Shown piece by piece: positions 7,401-15,186 of a stretch of 64,000 bases of DNA. Under the pieces are notes generated by a model. It was not told the DNA's origin and searched no databases. It was given only the letters and a program-made list of their open reading frames with translations. The stretch comes from Bradyrhizobium aeschynomenes. Its GTDB lineage: Bacteria; Pseudomonadota; Alphaproteobacteria; Rhizobiales; Xanthobacteraceae. Each line of letters opens with the position of its first letter. The first letter of the stretch is position 1. A program made the position numbers and the translations under genes. The stretch covers positions 248,001 through 312,000 of the forward strand of contig NZ_JABFDM010000006.1 in NCBI RefSeq assembly GCF_013178945.1. Direction: 5' to 3'.

Positions 7401-8258
7401 CTATGCCACGACCTCCAGCACCAGCTCCATGGTCATCAGCACCGGATTGTCACCGCGCACCAGACGGCCCTGCGCCAGCGCTCCGGTGTAGTCGACCAGC
7501 GCGACGTCGAGCGTGGCTTGGAGACCGTCGGCGCTGGGCGCGATCGCGCCCGACGTGATGGTCAGTTCGGTCGCGAACGGCTCGACGACGCCGCCGTCGT
7601 CGAAGCGCGCGCCGATGGTCGAACCGACGCCGCCGCGGATGCGGACCTCACGGACGCCCTGCGCCTTGCAGAACGCTTCGAGGCAGCCGGCGAAATCCTG
7701 GTTCGGCCGCAGCCGCAGCGCGAAGGCGCGGCGATCCGTCGTCGCGCCGCGCGGTACGGCAGGAACCGGTCCGAACAGCTTGAAGCCGGTCTCGGGATCA
7801 GGCTCGGCCGCGAAGATCGCCCCATCGACGCCAAACGCCGCGACCTCGAACGGCTCGGCGACGACGGTTTCCTCCGGCAGGATGTGCCCGCCTCCAGCGC
7901 GGCCGCCCGCCTCCGTCCACAGCGCGTGGCAATGGAAGAATGGCGCGCCGTCGCGCATGCCGAGCGTCATCGTCGCGGTCGAGAGCCGCGTCACGCCGGC
8001 GGGACGATAGGTCTCGCTGTAGAACGCGGCGTGATCCGCGGTCTTCGACAGCGCCGGCATCACATAGGCGAACGGTCCGAGCGCACCGCCTTTGATCTCG
8101 AGTACGCCGCCGGCAAATCCGTGCGCCGCAAAGCCGCGGCGCGCAGCCTCCAGCAGCGGCTGCCCTTGCTCCATGGTGAACGTGAAAGCGCGGCCGCGCG
8201 CCTCGACCCATTGGATTCGCTCGGCGACCGGCAAGCCGGGTTGCGTGATCGATCTCAT
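7401..8258 (-). CDS. PCC (DUF296) domain protein, two domains in tandem
   Basis: A 285-residue protein with two copies of the PCC/DUF296 fold. The first (about 15-140) shows the family phrases FHCHALW and GGGHILPEE, whose His residues are possible metal ligands. The second (about 150-285) is more diverged (GCLEAFCKAQGVREVRIRGGVGS). PCC domains occur in plant AT-hook proteins and as small bacterial proteins with no settled function; the tandem form is less common. It starts 6 bases after the stop codon of the acyl-CoA synthetase gene, so the two are very likely co-transcribed. This suggests, without proof, a link to an acyl-CoA or aromatic acid pathway. Confidence 0.75.
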   Translation of the reverse strand: MRSITQPGLPVAERIQWVEARGRAFTFTMEQGQPLLEAARRGFAAHGFAGGVLEIKGGALGPFAYVMPALSKTADHAAFYSETYRPAGVTRLSTATMTLGMRDGAPFFHCHALWTEAGGRAGGGHILPEETVVAEPFEVAAFGVDGAIFAAEPDPETGFKLFGPVPAVPRGATTDRRAFALRLRPNQDFAGCLEAFCKAQGVREVRIRGGVGSTIGARFDDGGVVEPFATELTITSGAIAPSADGLQATLDVALVDYTGALAQGRLVRGDNPVLMTMELVLEVVA

Positions 8259-8264
8259 CGACTT

Positions 8265-9866
8265 TCAACCCTGCTTGGTGAGGTCGAGCAGGCCGCGCGC
8301 CTCGAGCTCGTCGCGCACCAAGCGCTTCGGGATCTTGCCATAGCCCGACTTCGGCAAGGCATCCCAGAAAAAGAAACGCTTCGGCATCTTGTAGCGCGGC
8401 AGCTTGGTGGCGAGATAGCCGGCGATGGCGCTTTCGCTCGGTGCCGCCGCGCCGTCGCGCGCCACGCAGACGGCGACGCCGACCTCACCCCACACCGGAT
8501 CGGGCACGCCGAGCACGGCGACCTCGCCGATATCCGGATGGGTCAGGATCTTTTCCTCGACCTCGCGCGGGTAGATGTTGGAGCCGCCGGAGATGTACAT
8601 GTCGGACGCGCGGCCGGTGATGTAGACGAAGCCCTGCGCGTCCATGTGACCGAGATCGCCGGTGCGGAACCAGCCGTCGCGGAATGCCTTCGCATTGGCT
8701 TCGGGATTGTCGTAGTAGCCCGCGAACACCGCCGGCCCGATGACGCAGATCTCGCCGGTCTCGCCCGAGTTCAGCTCGCGGCCTTGATCGTCCTGGATCG
8801 AGACCTGCATGCCCGTGCGCTCATAGCCGCAGCTGCCGATCCGCGCGTCGGGTCCGTCCTCCTCCTCATGCGCGGCGGCCGGCAGCACGGTGATGTTGCC
8901 GGTGACCTCGCCGAGCCCGAAATACTGCACGATGACCTTGCCGAGCCGCGCCAGCGCGCGCTTCTGGTCCTCGCGGTACATCGGTGCACCGGCATAAATG
9001 ACGTGGCGCAGCGAGGAATGATCGAACTGCTCGACCGCAGGATGCTCGACCATCATCTTCAGGATCGTCGGCACGGTGAACAGATTGCTGACGCGATGCC
9101 TCTCGATCAGCCGGAAGGCCTCGGCGATATCGAACTTCTCGCTCGGCAGCAGCACGGTCTTGGCGCCGCGCGCGCTCTGCATCAGCTGGTGCACGCCCGC
9201 GCCATGCGACAGCGGCGCAACCACCAGCGACGCGTCGTGCTCGGTCGTGCCCGGCGTCAGGTCGGCGAGATGGTTGGTGATGACGAAGGCCATCTGGCCA
9301 TGGGTGAGCACTGCAGCTTTCGAGCGGCCCGTCGTGCCGGAGGTGAAGAAGAACCAGCAGGGATCGTCGTGCTCCACCGCTGCGTTCGCGACGTCCGCCC
9401 CCGCATGCGCCTTCATCACCTCGGCGACCGAGCGGGTGCCGAGATCGCCACTCTCGCCGACGCGCCAGGTCAATGCTGCCGTCGTCACCGCCGCGGCATG
9501 CTCGGGAAAATCGCCATGGCAGAGAAACGCCTTTGCTCCCGAGGCGGTGGCGAGATAGGCGACCTCGTCCGGCATCAGGCGGAAATTGGTGGGCACCCAG
9601 ACCGCGCCGAGCCGGAACGCGGCGAACATCGAGACGAACATCTCCTCGCAATTCTTGGAATGCACCAGGATGCGGTCGCCCTTGGCGATCCCTTGCGCGG
9701 CGAGCCCCGCAGCCAGCGCCGAGACCATCGCGTCGATCTCGCGCCAGGTCCACGAACGTTCCCCCCACACGAAGCCGATGCGGTCTGCGAGCCGACGGCC
9801 GTTCTGGGTCACGATATGCGCGAGGTTCATCACCCGCCGCGACATGCGCAGGGATCCGGTGGTCAT
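8265..9866 (-). CDS. Acyl-CoA synthetase (AMP-dependent ligase)
   Basis: A 533-residue enzyme of the ANL superfamily that adenylates a carboxylic acid with ATP and forms its CoA thioester. The phosphate-binding motif is FFTSGTTGRSKAA (about 175-188). The A5 region is replaced by YFGLGEVTGN; A7 is GWFRTGDLGHMD; the hinge and A8 are YITGRASDMYISGGSNIYP. The C-terminal catalytic Lys is in KSGYGKIPKRLV. Length and motifs fit medium/long-chain or aromatic acyl-CoA ligases; the substrate is unresolved. It is the first gene of a pair with the PCC-domain gene. Confidence 0.85.
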   Translation of the reverse strand: MTTGSLRMSRRVMNLAHIVTQNGRRLADRIGFVWGERSWTWREIDAMVSALAAGLAAQGIAKGDRILVHSKNCEEMFVSMFAAFRLGAVWVPTNFRLMPDEVAYLATASGAKAFLCHGDFPEHAAAVTTAALTWRVGESGDLGTRSVAEVMKAHAGADVANAAVEHDDPCWFFFTSGTTGRSKAAVLTHGQMAFVITNHLADLTPGTTEHDASLVVAPLSHGAGVHQLMQSARGAKTVLLPSEKFDIAEAFRLIERHRVSNLFTVPTILKMMVEHPAVEQFDHSSLRHVIYAGAPMYREDQKRALARLGKVIVQYFGLGEVTGNITVLPAAAHEEEDGPDARIGSCGYERTGMQVSIQDDQGRELNSGETGEICVIGPAVFAGYYDNPEANAKAFRDGWFRTGDLGHMDAQGFVYITGRASDMYISGGSNIYPREVEEKILTHPDIGEVAVLGVPDPVWGEVGVAVCVARDGAAAPSESAIAGYLATKLPRYKMPKRFFFWDALPKSGYGKIPKRLVRDELEARGLLDLTKQG

Positions 9867-10131
9867 CGAGGGGCCCTCGCTTGCTTGCAGCTGATGAACA
9901 AAACCATTGGCGGCGTCCCCTCGATCGATCCCGGGGCGATCTCGGCCGCCCTGCTCCGTGCCTGTTTATCGTGGTACCGCAAGCCGTCGCAAGATCACCC
10001 GGGCCATCGCACCCATGCAGCCGCCTCATTCGAACGAATGCAGGCGCCGTGCGACAAAACCCTGCCGGCCGCGCTGTCGTCCATCCCGAATTCCTGCATC
10101 CCCGGCGCACCGAATCTGATTTGAGGACACC

Positions 10132-10671
10132 ATGATCGATCGCCGTCTCCTGCTGCTCAGCCTCGCCAGCATGCTGGCCATCTCGCCGCTGCACGCGCAG
10201 ACCCCCGCCAACGATCCCGTGGGCATCATGACCGCGATCTACACCCGCGTCGCCAAGGGCAAGGGCGAGGACGGCGGCAATTTCGTCATCGAGACCAAGG
10301 CAGCACGCGCCAAATATCTGTCGAAGTCGCTGGCGGCTCAATGGGCGACGATGGATGCCCGCACGCCCAAGGGCGAGGTCGGCGCAGTCGACTTCGATCC
10401 GATCACCAATTCCCAGGATCCCGACGTCGCATCGTTCAAGGTGACACCCGAAAGGCAGGACGCCGACAAGGCGACCATCGCCGTTACCATCGCCGGCCAC
10501 CGCGACGATCGCAAGGAACAGGCCGACAACGTCATCCGTTATGACTTCGTGCGCGATGCCGGCCAATGGAAGATCGACGACATCCGCGGCGCCATTGATG
10601 GCAAGCCGTGGTCGATCCGCGAGATGCTGGCCGAGTTCATCAAGCTGACCGACAAACCGAAACGAAGGTAG
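10132..10671 (+). CDS. Secreted DUF3828-like protein
   Basis: A 179-residue protein with a signal peptide (MIDRRLLLLSLASMLAISPLHAQ, cleavage after about residue 22). The mature part fits the small cystatin/NTF2-like DUF3828 fold: it opens with NDPVGIMTAIYTRVAKG and has the family phrase VIRYDFVRDAGQWKIDDIRG near the end. It is presumably periplasmic; function unknown. The GNAT gene follows six bases downstream, so they may be co-transcribed. Confidence 0.7.
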   Translation: MIDRRLLLLSLASMLAISPLHAQTPANDPVGIMTAIYTRVAKGKGEDGGNFVIETKAARAKYLSKSLAAQWATMDARTPKGEVGAVDFDPITNSQDPDVASFKVTPERQDADKATIAVTIAGHRDDRKEQADNVIRYDFVRDAGQWKIDDIRGAIDGKPWSIREMLAEFIKLTDKPKRR

Positions 10672-10677
10672 AGCATC

Positions 10678-10950
10678 ATGACCACCGTCCGCGACAACAA
10701 GGCCGAGAGCCGCTTCGAGCTCGACATCGAAGGCAGCATCGCGTTCGCCAATTATCGCGCGACACCGCAGGCGGTGATCATCACCCACACCGAGACGCCG
10801 CGTCCGCTCCGCGGGCGGGGCATCGCGTCCGAGCTGGTCAAGGGGGCGCTGGAGCTGATCCGCAGCGAGGGACGCAAGGTCGCCGCAGGCTGCAGCTTCG
10901 TCGCCGATTACCTCAGGGATCACCCGGAGAACCGCGACCTCATGGCCTGA
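10678..10950 (+). CDS. GNAT-family N-acetyltransferase (YjdJ-type, small)
   Basis: A 90-residue minimal GNAT protein. The CoA-binding motif is PRPLRGRGIASELVKGAL (about 41-58), and the C-terminal CSFVADYLRDHPE phrase is typical of the YjdJ/GTLF3B group. These compact acetyltransferases lack the N-terminal strands of full GNATs. The Cys of GCSF may take part in catalysis in this subgroup. The substrate is unknown. It is probably translated together with the preceding secreted protein. Confidence 0.8.
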   Translation: MTTVRDNKAESRFELDIEGSIAFANYRATPQAVIITHTETPRPLRGRGIASELVKGALELIRSEGRKVAAGCSFVADYLRDHPENRDLMA

Positions 10951-10993
10951 CGGCCCGTAGAACTACCGAGCGCGACCATTGGAGCGGGCCTTT
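10951..10993 (+). terminator. Possible weak terminator after the GNAT gene
   Basis: GGCCCG just after the stop codon pairs with CGGGCC, which is followed by TTTT. The loop is long (about 28 bases), so this is only a candidate. Confidence 0.3.
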
Positions 10994-11065
10994 TAACCCC
11001 ATGGCTACCTGGATGGATCAGCAATTCCCGGCCGTCCAAACAACCAGACGAATGGGGAGAGGCTC

Positions 11066-11230
11066 ATGTTTATCACGGCCGTTTTCGACGTTCTCAAGCG
11101 CTACGTCCACTATCGCACCCAGCTCGCTTATGTCGACCAGCTCGACGAGCGTACGCTGCACGATATCGGCTTTACCCGCGACCAGCTGCATGCCGAAGCC
11201 TGGGCGCGTGCCGCGCTCGTGCGCGCCTGA
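11066..11230 (+). CDS. DUF1127 domain small protein, copy 1
   Basis: A 54-residue protein starting MFITAVFDVLKRY, with a strong GGGGAGAGG ribosome site. The C-terminal half LDERTLHDIGFTRDQL is the DUF1127 (YjiS-like) motif, an Arg-rich helical segment. Small DUF1127 proteins are abundant in Rhizobiales and have been tied to RNA turnover and to phosphate and carbon metabolism in a few species. It is followed by a clear terminator at 11271-11306. A second DUF1127 gene lies at 14878-15030. Confidence 0.8.
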   Translation: MFITAVFDVLKRYVHYRTQLAYVDQLDERTLHDIGFTRDQLHAEAWARAALVRA

Positions 11231-11270
11231 GGCGTTCACGCATCGTCGTTCAACACGCGATCAAAGACGA

Positions 11271-11306
11271 CAAAGGCCCGCACGATGGCGGGCCTTTCGC
11301 TTTTTG
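11271..11306. terminator. Terminator between DUF1127 and DUF3597 genes
   Basis: GGCCCGC and GCGGGCC flank a 6-base loop, followed by TTTCGCTTTTT on the plus strand and preceded by a short A-rich run that can serve the minus strand. It separates two convergent genes and may act in both directions. Confidence 0.75.
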
Positions 11307-11324
11307 AACGAGAACAGCACAGGC

Positions 11325-11729
11325 TCAGTGCTTGATCTCCGGCGGCAGCTTGCCGCCATTGGCCGCGAGCTTGCTCATGACCTGCTTGTGCAGCCAGACA
11401 TTCATGCTGGCGGAGTCGTTGGTGTCGCCGCTGTAGCCGAGCTCCTTGGCCAGCTCCTTGCGCGCTGCCAGGCTCGAATCGATGTCGAGCGCCTTCATCA
11501 GGTCGACGATCGAGGTGCGCCACTCCAGCTTCTCATGCTTGGCCGCCGCGGCCTTGTCGACGATCGCAGCCACGTCGACGTTTTGCGGCGCAGCAGGGGA
11601 CGCTGTCGGAGCCGCTGCGGTGCCGCCCGCTGGCGCGCTGCCGCCCGTGGCAGGCGCACTGCCGCCGGCCGGCGCGGCCTCGGCATGATGACCGAAAATC
11701 GCGCCCATGATCTTTCCGAAAACGCTCAT
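11325..11729 (-). CDS. DUF3597 domain-containing protein
   Basis: A 134-residue protein. It starts MSVFGKIMGAIFGHH, passes through an Ala/Pro/Gly-rich linker (about 17-48), and ends in the DUF3597 domain (VDVAAIVDKAAAAKHEKLEWRTS... to PPEIKH). The start at 11729 has GGGAG at good spacing and replaces a TTG codon one position upstream. The domain is a small helical bundle of unknown function, common in alphaproteobacteria. No signal peptide is visible. Confidence 0.8.
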   Translation of the reverse strand: MSVFGKIMGAIFGHHAEAAPAGGSAPATGGSAPAGGTAAAPTASPAAPQNVDVAAIVDKAAAAKHEKLEWRTSIVDLMKALDIDSSLAARKELAKELGYSGDTNDSASMNVWLHKQVMSKLAANGGKLPPEIKH

Positions 11730-12124
11730 CAATGGCTCCCAATGGATAGTGATCGAATGAAGAACTCGGCCGGCAGTGTTCCGTTGCGGAGCTGCCCGTC
11801 ACAGCCCTCTTCGCCCCCGGTCGCCTGCCAAGCGAACACGGCGACGATTGTGAAGCTTACCGAAGGCGGAATGACGGCGGAATGACTTTGTCTGGAGAAT
11901 GCTCAGCTTCATGGATGGGGAACGTGGCTCTAATGCACCGCGGCATTCACAACACTCACCGAGGCGTGAGTAGGCGCGGCCGCGATCACCATTATGCTCT
12001 TCGCTTCCGTTCGCGAATGGCCGTCCTGAGGTTCGTCGCGTCTGGCCATCCGCGAAACCGTCCAGCGACGAGCGCAGCCCGGCCTGCGTGGTTGGGAAGC
12101 GCCCCACACGAGATGAGGGAGCGA
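11730..12124. other. Non-coding stretch between DUF3597 and DUF2189 genes
   Basis: About 395 bases between divergent genes. It holds an imperfect inverted repeat built on TTCGCGAATGGCC and GGCCATCCGCGAA (about 12012-12057) and a short direct repeat GCGGAATGAC. I see no convincing gene. Promoters for both neighbours must lie here. Confidence 0.4.
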
Positions 12125-13042
12125 ATGACGATGGCCACCTATCACAGCAATGCCGCGGCACATCTGCGGCCCGCCGACGAGGTCGCAGCGGAGATCACGA
12201 TCCGCACGATCGACTTTTCGAGCCTGACGCGCGCGCTGCGGCTCGGCTGGGACGATTTCAAGGCTGTTCCCAGCCATGCCGTGATGCTGTGCGCGATCTA
12301 TCCCGTGCTCGGTCTGGTGCTGGCGCGCGCCGTATTCGGCTATGCGGTGCTGCCGTTGCTGTTCCCGCTCGCGGCCGGTTTCGCCCTGCTCGGCCCATTC
12401 GCGGCGCTCGGGCTCTATGAGCTCAGCAGCCGCCGCGATCGCGGCGAGGAAGCCAGCGCATGGGATGCGTTCGACGTGCTGCGCTCGCCCTCGTTCGGTG
12501 CGATGCTGGGACTCGGCACATTGCTGCTCGCCCTGTTCGTCACCTGGGTGGCGACGGCGCAGGCGATCTACGTCGCGGTGTTCGGCTATGGCGGCGCAGC
12601 CACTGCAAGCGAGTTCCTTCAGCGCGTATTCACCACGCCGCAAGGATGGTGGCTGATCGCGGTCGGCTGCGGTGCCGGCTTCCTGTTTGCGCTGCTCGCG
12701 CTGTGCCTCAGCATCGTCTCGTTCCCCCTGATGCTCGACCGACATGCCGGCGCACTCGAGGCGGTGGTGACCTCGCTGCGCGTCGCGGCACAGAACCCGA
12801 TCCCGGTCGCCACCTGGGGCCTGATCGTCGCGGTGCTGCTGGTGGCCGGCACGATCCCGTTCTTCCTCGGCCTCGCGGTGGTGATCCCGGTGCTCGGCCA
12901 CGCCACCTGGCATCTCTATCGCGAGGCGATCGCGATCCACCCCGACGCCGCGCCGGTCGTGCGGCCGGCTCCGCGCGGGTCGAAGCCAGCGGCGGATTTT
13001 CCCGCGAACCTCTTCCCATGGCGCTCGCGTGACTCGATGTGA
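12125..13042 (+). CDS. DUF2189 domain-containing integral membrane protein
   Basis: A 305-residue inner-membrane protein with about six hydrophobic segments: around AVMLCAIYPVLGLVLARAVF, LPLLFPLAAGFALLGPFAAL, LGLGTLLLALFVTWVATAQ, LIAVGCGAGFLFALLALCL, and two near the C-terminus. It starts MTMATYHSNAAAH with GAGGGAG upstream. The N-terminal phrase TIDFSSLTRALRLGWDDFKAVPSHA and the overall pattern match DUF2189, sometimes annotated as a cytochrome c oxidase subunit I-like protein, but the family has no established function. Confidence 0.8.
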   Translation: MTMATYHSNAAAHLRPADEVAAEITIRTIDFSSLTRALRLGWDDFKAVPSHAVMLCAIYPVLGLVLARAVFGYAVLPLLFPLAAGFALLGPFAALGLYELSSRRDRGEEASAWDAFDVLRSPSFGAMLGLGTLLLALFVTWVATAQAIYVAVFGYGGAATASEFLQRVFTTPQGWWLIAVGCGAGFLFALLALCLSIVSFPLMLDRHAGALEAVVTSLRVAAQNPIPVATWGLIVAVLLVAGTIPFFLGLAVVIPVLGHATWHLYREAIAIHPDAAPVVRPAPRGSKPAADFPANLFPWRSRDSM

Positions 13043-13240
13043 GGGCGCACCGATGAGTTGTCATTGCCGCCGGCCCACGGGCCGGCGGCGTCTTGCAGGC
13101 CGGCGGTAATGGACGATAGCGGCGCAGTCACGAAAACCGACATCAATGTGATCGGCAGGCCTTGTTGCTGCCGCGGTTGCGCCCGACATGGAGCATGTCC
13201 CCACGTCCTATTTTGAGTCCATTGCCGTCCAGGTGTTTCG

Positions 13241-14062
13241 ATGATTGCTCGCGTTCTCACTGCCCCAGCCTTCGCCTGTCTCGCTGTCCTATTGGCCCTC
13301 ACCTCACCGGCCAGGGCGGCCGTTCCCTGCGGCACCGGCAATTTCGATGCGTGGCTTGCCGAACTCAAGACGGAGGCCGCGGCCAAGGGCATCTCGCAGA
13401 ATGCAATCAACGCTGCGCTGACGGGCGTGACGCCCGATCAGAGCGTGCTCAATCGCGACCGCGGTCAGAAGGTGTTCAGCCAGACCTTCGAGGAGTTCTC
13501 CGCGCGCATGGTGCCGCCGCGCCTGACCCGCGGCTCCAACATGCTCAAGCAATACGGCTCGGTGCTGTCGCGGATCGAGCAGAGCTACGGCGTGCCGGGC
13601 GAGGTGCTGGTCGCGATCTGGGGGCTGGAGACCGATTTCGGCGTCAATGTCGGCAAGTTTCCGACCATCCGGGCGCTGGCGACCCTGGCTCATGATTGCC
13701 GGCGGGCCGAGCAGTTCCGCGGCGAGTTGATGGACGCCCTGCGCATCGTCGACCGCGGCGATCTCCAGCCTGCCGAGATGCGCGGCGCGTGGGCCGGCGA
13801 GATCGGGCAGACGCAATTCATGCCGTCGTCCTGGATGAAATACGCGGTCGATTTCGACGGCAACGGCCGCCGTGACCTGATCCGCAACGTGCCCGACGTG
13901 CTCGCCTCCACCGCGAACTATCTGAAGGGCTATGGCTGGCAGAAGGGCAAGGATTGGGAGCCCGGCAGCCCGAATTTCGCGATCATTCAGCAGTGGAACA
14001 AGAGCGAGGTCTATGCGCGGACGATCGCGACCTTTGCGACCCAGCTGGCGCGGGCGCCGTAG
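13241..14062 (+). CDS. Lytic murein transglycosylase, MltB/SLT_2 family
   Basis: A 273-residue exported enzyme that cleaves the MurNAc-GlcNAc bond of peptidoglycan to form 1,6-anhydroMurNAc ends. Residues 1 to about 27 form the signal peptide (PARAA). The catalytic Glu is in VAIWGLETDFG, followed by the family phrases EIGQTQFMPSSW and DFDGNGRRDL. There is no C-terminal peptidoglycan-binding domain, as in the short members of the family. Its anhydromuropeptide products are the substrates handled by NagZ and AnmK, both encoded elsewhere in this window. Confidence 0.87.
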   Translation: MIARVLTAPAFACLAVLLALTSPARAAVPCGTGNFDAWLAELKTEAAAKGISQNAINAALTGVTPDQSVLNRDRGQKVFSQTFEEFSARMVPPRLTRGSNMLKQYGSVLSRIEQSYGVPGEVLVAIWGLETDFGVNVGKFPTIRALATLAHDCRRAEQFRGELMDALRIVDRGDLQPAEMRGAWAGEIGQTQFMPSSWMKYAVDFDGNGRRDLIRNVPDVLASTANYLKGYGWQKGKDWEPGSPNFAIIQQWNKSEVYARTIATFATQLARAP

Positions 14063-14134
14063 ACTGCGCCGCGGAAAAGGCCGATCGCGGTGACGCGACC
14101 GGCCGTGGGTTCGACGATGCGAACGACTGACGCG

Positions 14135-14401
14135 CTACTTGATCATCCCGGCCTGCATAGCCTTCGTCAGATGAACGCTGCAGGCGCCCATCTTGCCGCT
14201 CAGCAGCGCATCCTGGGCCGCCGCGATCTCCCGCTGCGCCGTGTATCTGGCATCACCATCGGCCATCGCCTCGATCGCGGTCTCGGTCTTCTCCAGATTG
14301 GCCCCGCTGCAGCCGGAGCCGTGCATCCTCGCCGCCTGCGCCGGCCCGAAGGTTGTCGTCGCCGCGACGACGAGCGCGGCCCCCAACAGTTTGCTGTTCA
14401 T
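14135..14401 (-). CDS. Small secreted protein of unknown function
   Basis: An 88-residue protein starting MNSKLLGAALVVAATTTFGPAQA (signal peptide, cleavage near residue 23) with GAGGAAA upstream. The mature part is helical, with two cysteines (GSGCSGANL and GKMGACSVH) that could pair in the periplasm. The phrase DARYTAQREIAAAQDALLSGKMGACSVHLTKAM resembles small periplasmic proteins of rhizobia, but I cannot name a family. It is convergent with the transglycosylase gene. Confidence 0.7.
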   Translation of the reverse strand: MNSKLLGAALVVAATTTFGPAQAARMHGSGCSGANLEKTETAIEAMADGDARYTAQREIAAAQDALLSGKMGACSVHLTKAMQAGMIK

Positions 14402-14697
14402 TGTTTTTCCTCGCTGGTGCGACGGCGTCGGCATCATTGCCGGACACCGAGACACTTTGTCGCATCGCCCGGACATTCCAGCGAAATGAACTCCTTGCGA
14501 GCGGGACGTGAAGGCGCCCGTAGCGCCGGGGGTCGCTGCATCAATTAATGAATTACAATTCACAACTCTCGACCCATGCAATCCGACGCCTCCCGTGGGA
14601 CGATCGACGCCTGGCAGCTTTTCAGTCGCAAGGACAGTCGATCGATTGAGCAGTTCAAACGAACGATCGAAAAACCGCATAATTACGGAGGTTTTCG
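14402..14697. other. AT-richer intergenic leader upstream of the DUF1127 locus
   Basis: About 300 bases, richer in A and T than its surroundings, especially 14530-14570 (TCAATTAATGAATTACAATT). Promoters of the divergent secreted protein gene and of the small ORF/DUF1127 unit probably lie here. I could not fix a promoter. Confidence 0.4.
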
Positions 14698-14853
14698 ATG
14701 GGCGCTCACCCGCTGAGCGCCCTGCCCGATTCTTACTCAAGCGTTACACAAGCTATGCGCCGACGGTTTAGCTGCATCGCAACATCAGCGCTTCCGCATC
14801 GCAACAATCTCTTCTATGTTCATTTCAACGATGAGGTTCACATGAAGAACTGA
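14698..14853 (+). CDS. Possible 51-residue leader ORF upstream of DUF1127
   Basis: An open frame MGAHPLSALPDSYSSVTQAM... ending in HMKN, preceded by ACGGAGG at ideal spacing. A perfect 8-base stem (GGCGCTCA and TGAGCGCC, 14701-14721) begins directly after the start codon. It ends 24 bases before the DUF1127 start. I recognise no family. It may be a real small protein, a regulatory leader, or chance. Confidence 0.35.
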   Translation: MGAHPLSALPDSYSSVTQAMRRRFSCIATSALPHRNNLFYVHFNDEVHMKN

Positions 14854-14877
14854 ATCGCGAACTTAAGGAGAATTTTC

Positions 14878-15030
14878 ATGTTGCTCTCGCTCATCCGCAT
14901 GGTCCAGGCGTTCCGTGAGTATCAGCGCAACGTTGCCGAGCTGTCGCAGCTCAGCGATCGCGAACTCGCCGACATCGGTCTCGATCGTTCGGACATTCCG
15001 CGCGTTGCCGCTGGCCAATACAACGGCTGA
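14878..15030 (+). CDS. DUF1127 domain small protein, copy 2
   Basis: A 50-residue protein starting MLLSLIRMVQAFREYQRN, with AAGGAG upstream and the DUF1127 core LSQLSDRELADIGLDRSDI. It ends with the phrase VAAGQYNG, the usual end of rhizobial short DUF1127 proteins. It lacks an N-terminal domain. A terminator follows at 15061-15090. The long leader is described separately. Confidence 0.85.
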   Translation: MLLSLIRMVQAFREYQRNVAELSQLSDRELADIGLDRSDIPRVAAGQYNG

Positions 15031-15060
15031 TCAAGCCCTCTTCCGATATCGACCGGACAT

Positions 15061-15090
15061 CGCCCGCCTCGCTGCGGGCGTTGCCGTTTT
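15061..15090 (+). terminator. Terminator after DUF1127 copy 2
   Basis: CGCCCGC and GCGGGCG around a 6-base loop, followed by TTGCCGTTTT. Confidence 0.65.
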
Positions 15091-15186
15091 CAGGCCTTCC
15101 CGCACGTGACACACGCGCCCGGTTTCTCGCACTGAACCGCACTGGCGCATTTGCAGCGGTGAGGAAAAGCGCTACCTGTCCCGCGC

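Noticed and set aside
6450..10124. A very long plus-strand open frame of more than 1200 codons
   Set aside because: It runs antisense through the AAA ATPase, PCC and acyl-CoA synthetase genes, which have clear motifs on the minus strand. The product is Arg/His/Asp-rich without domains, a usual artefact of GC-rich DNA.
8866..10923. A 685-codon minus-strand frame overlapping the acyl-CoA synthetase and upstream genes
   Set aside because: It is a different frame of the same region, crosses the DUF3828 and GNAT genes in antisense, and has no motif.
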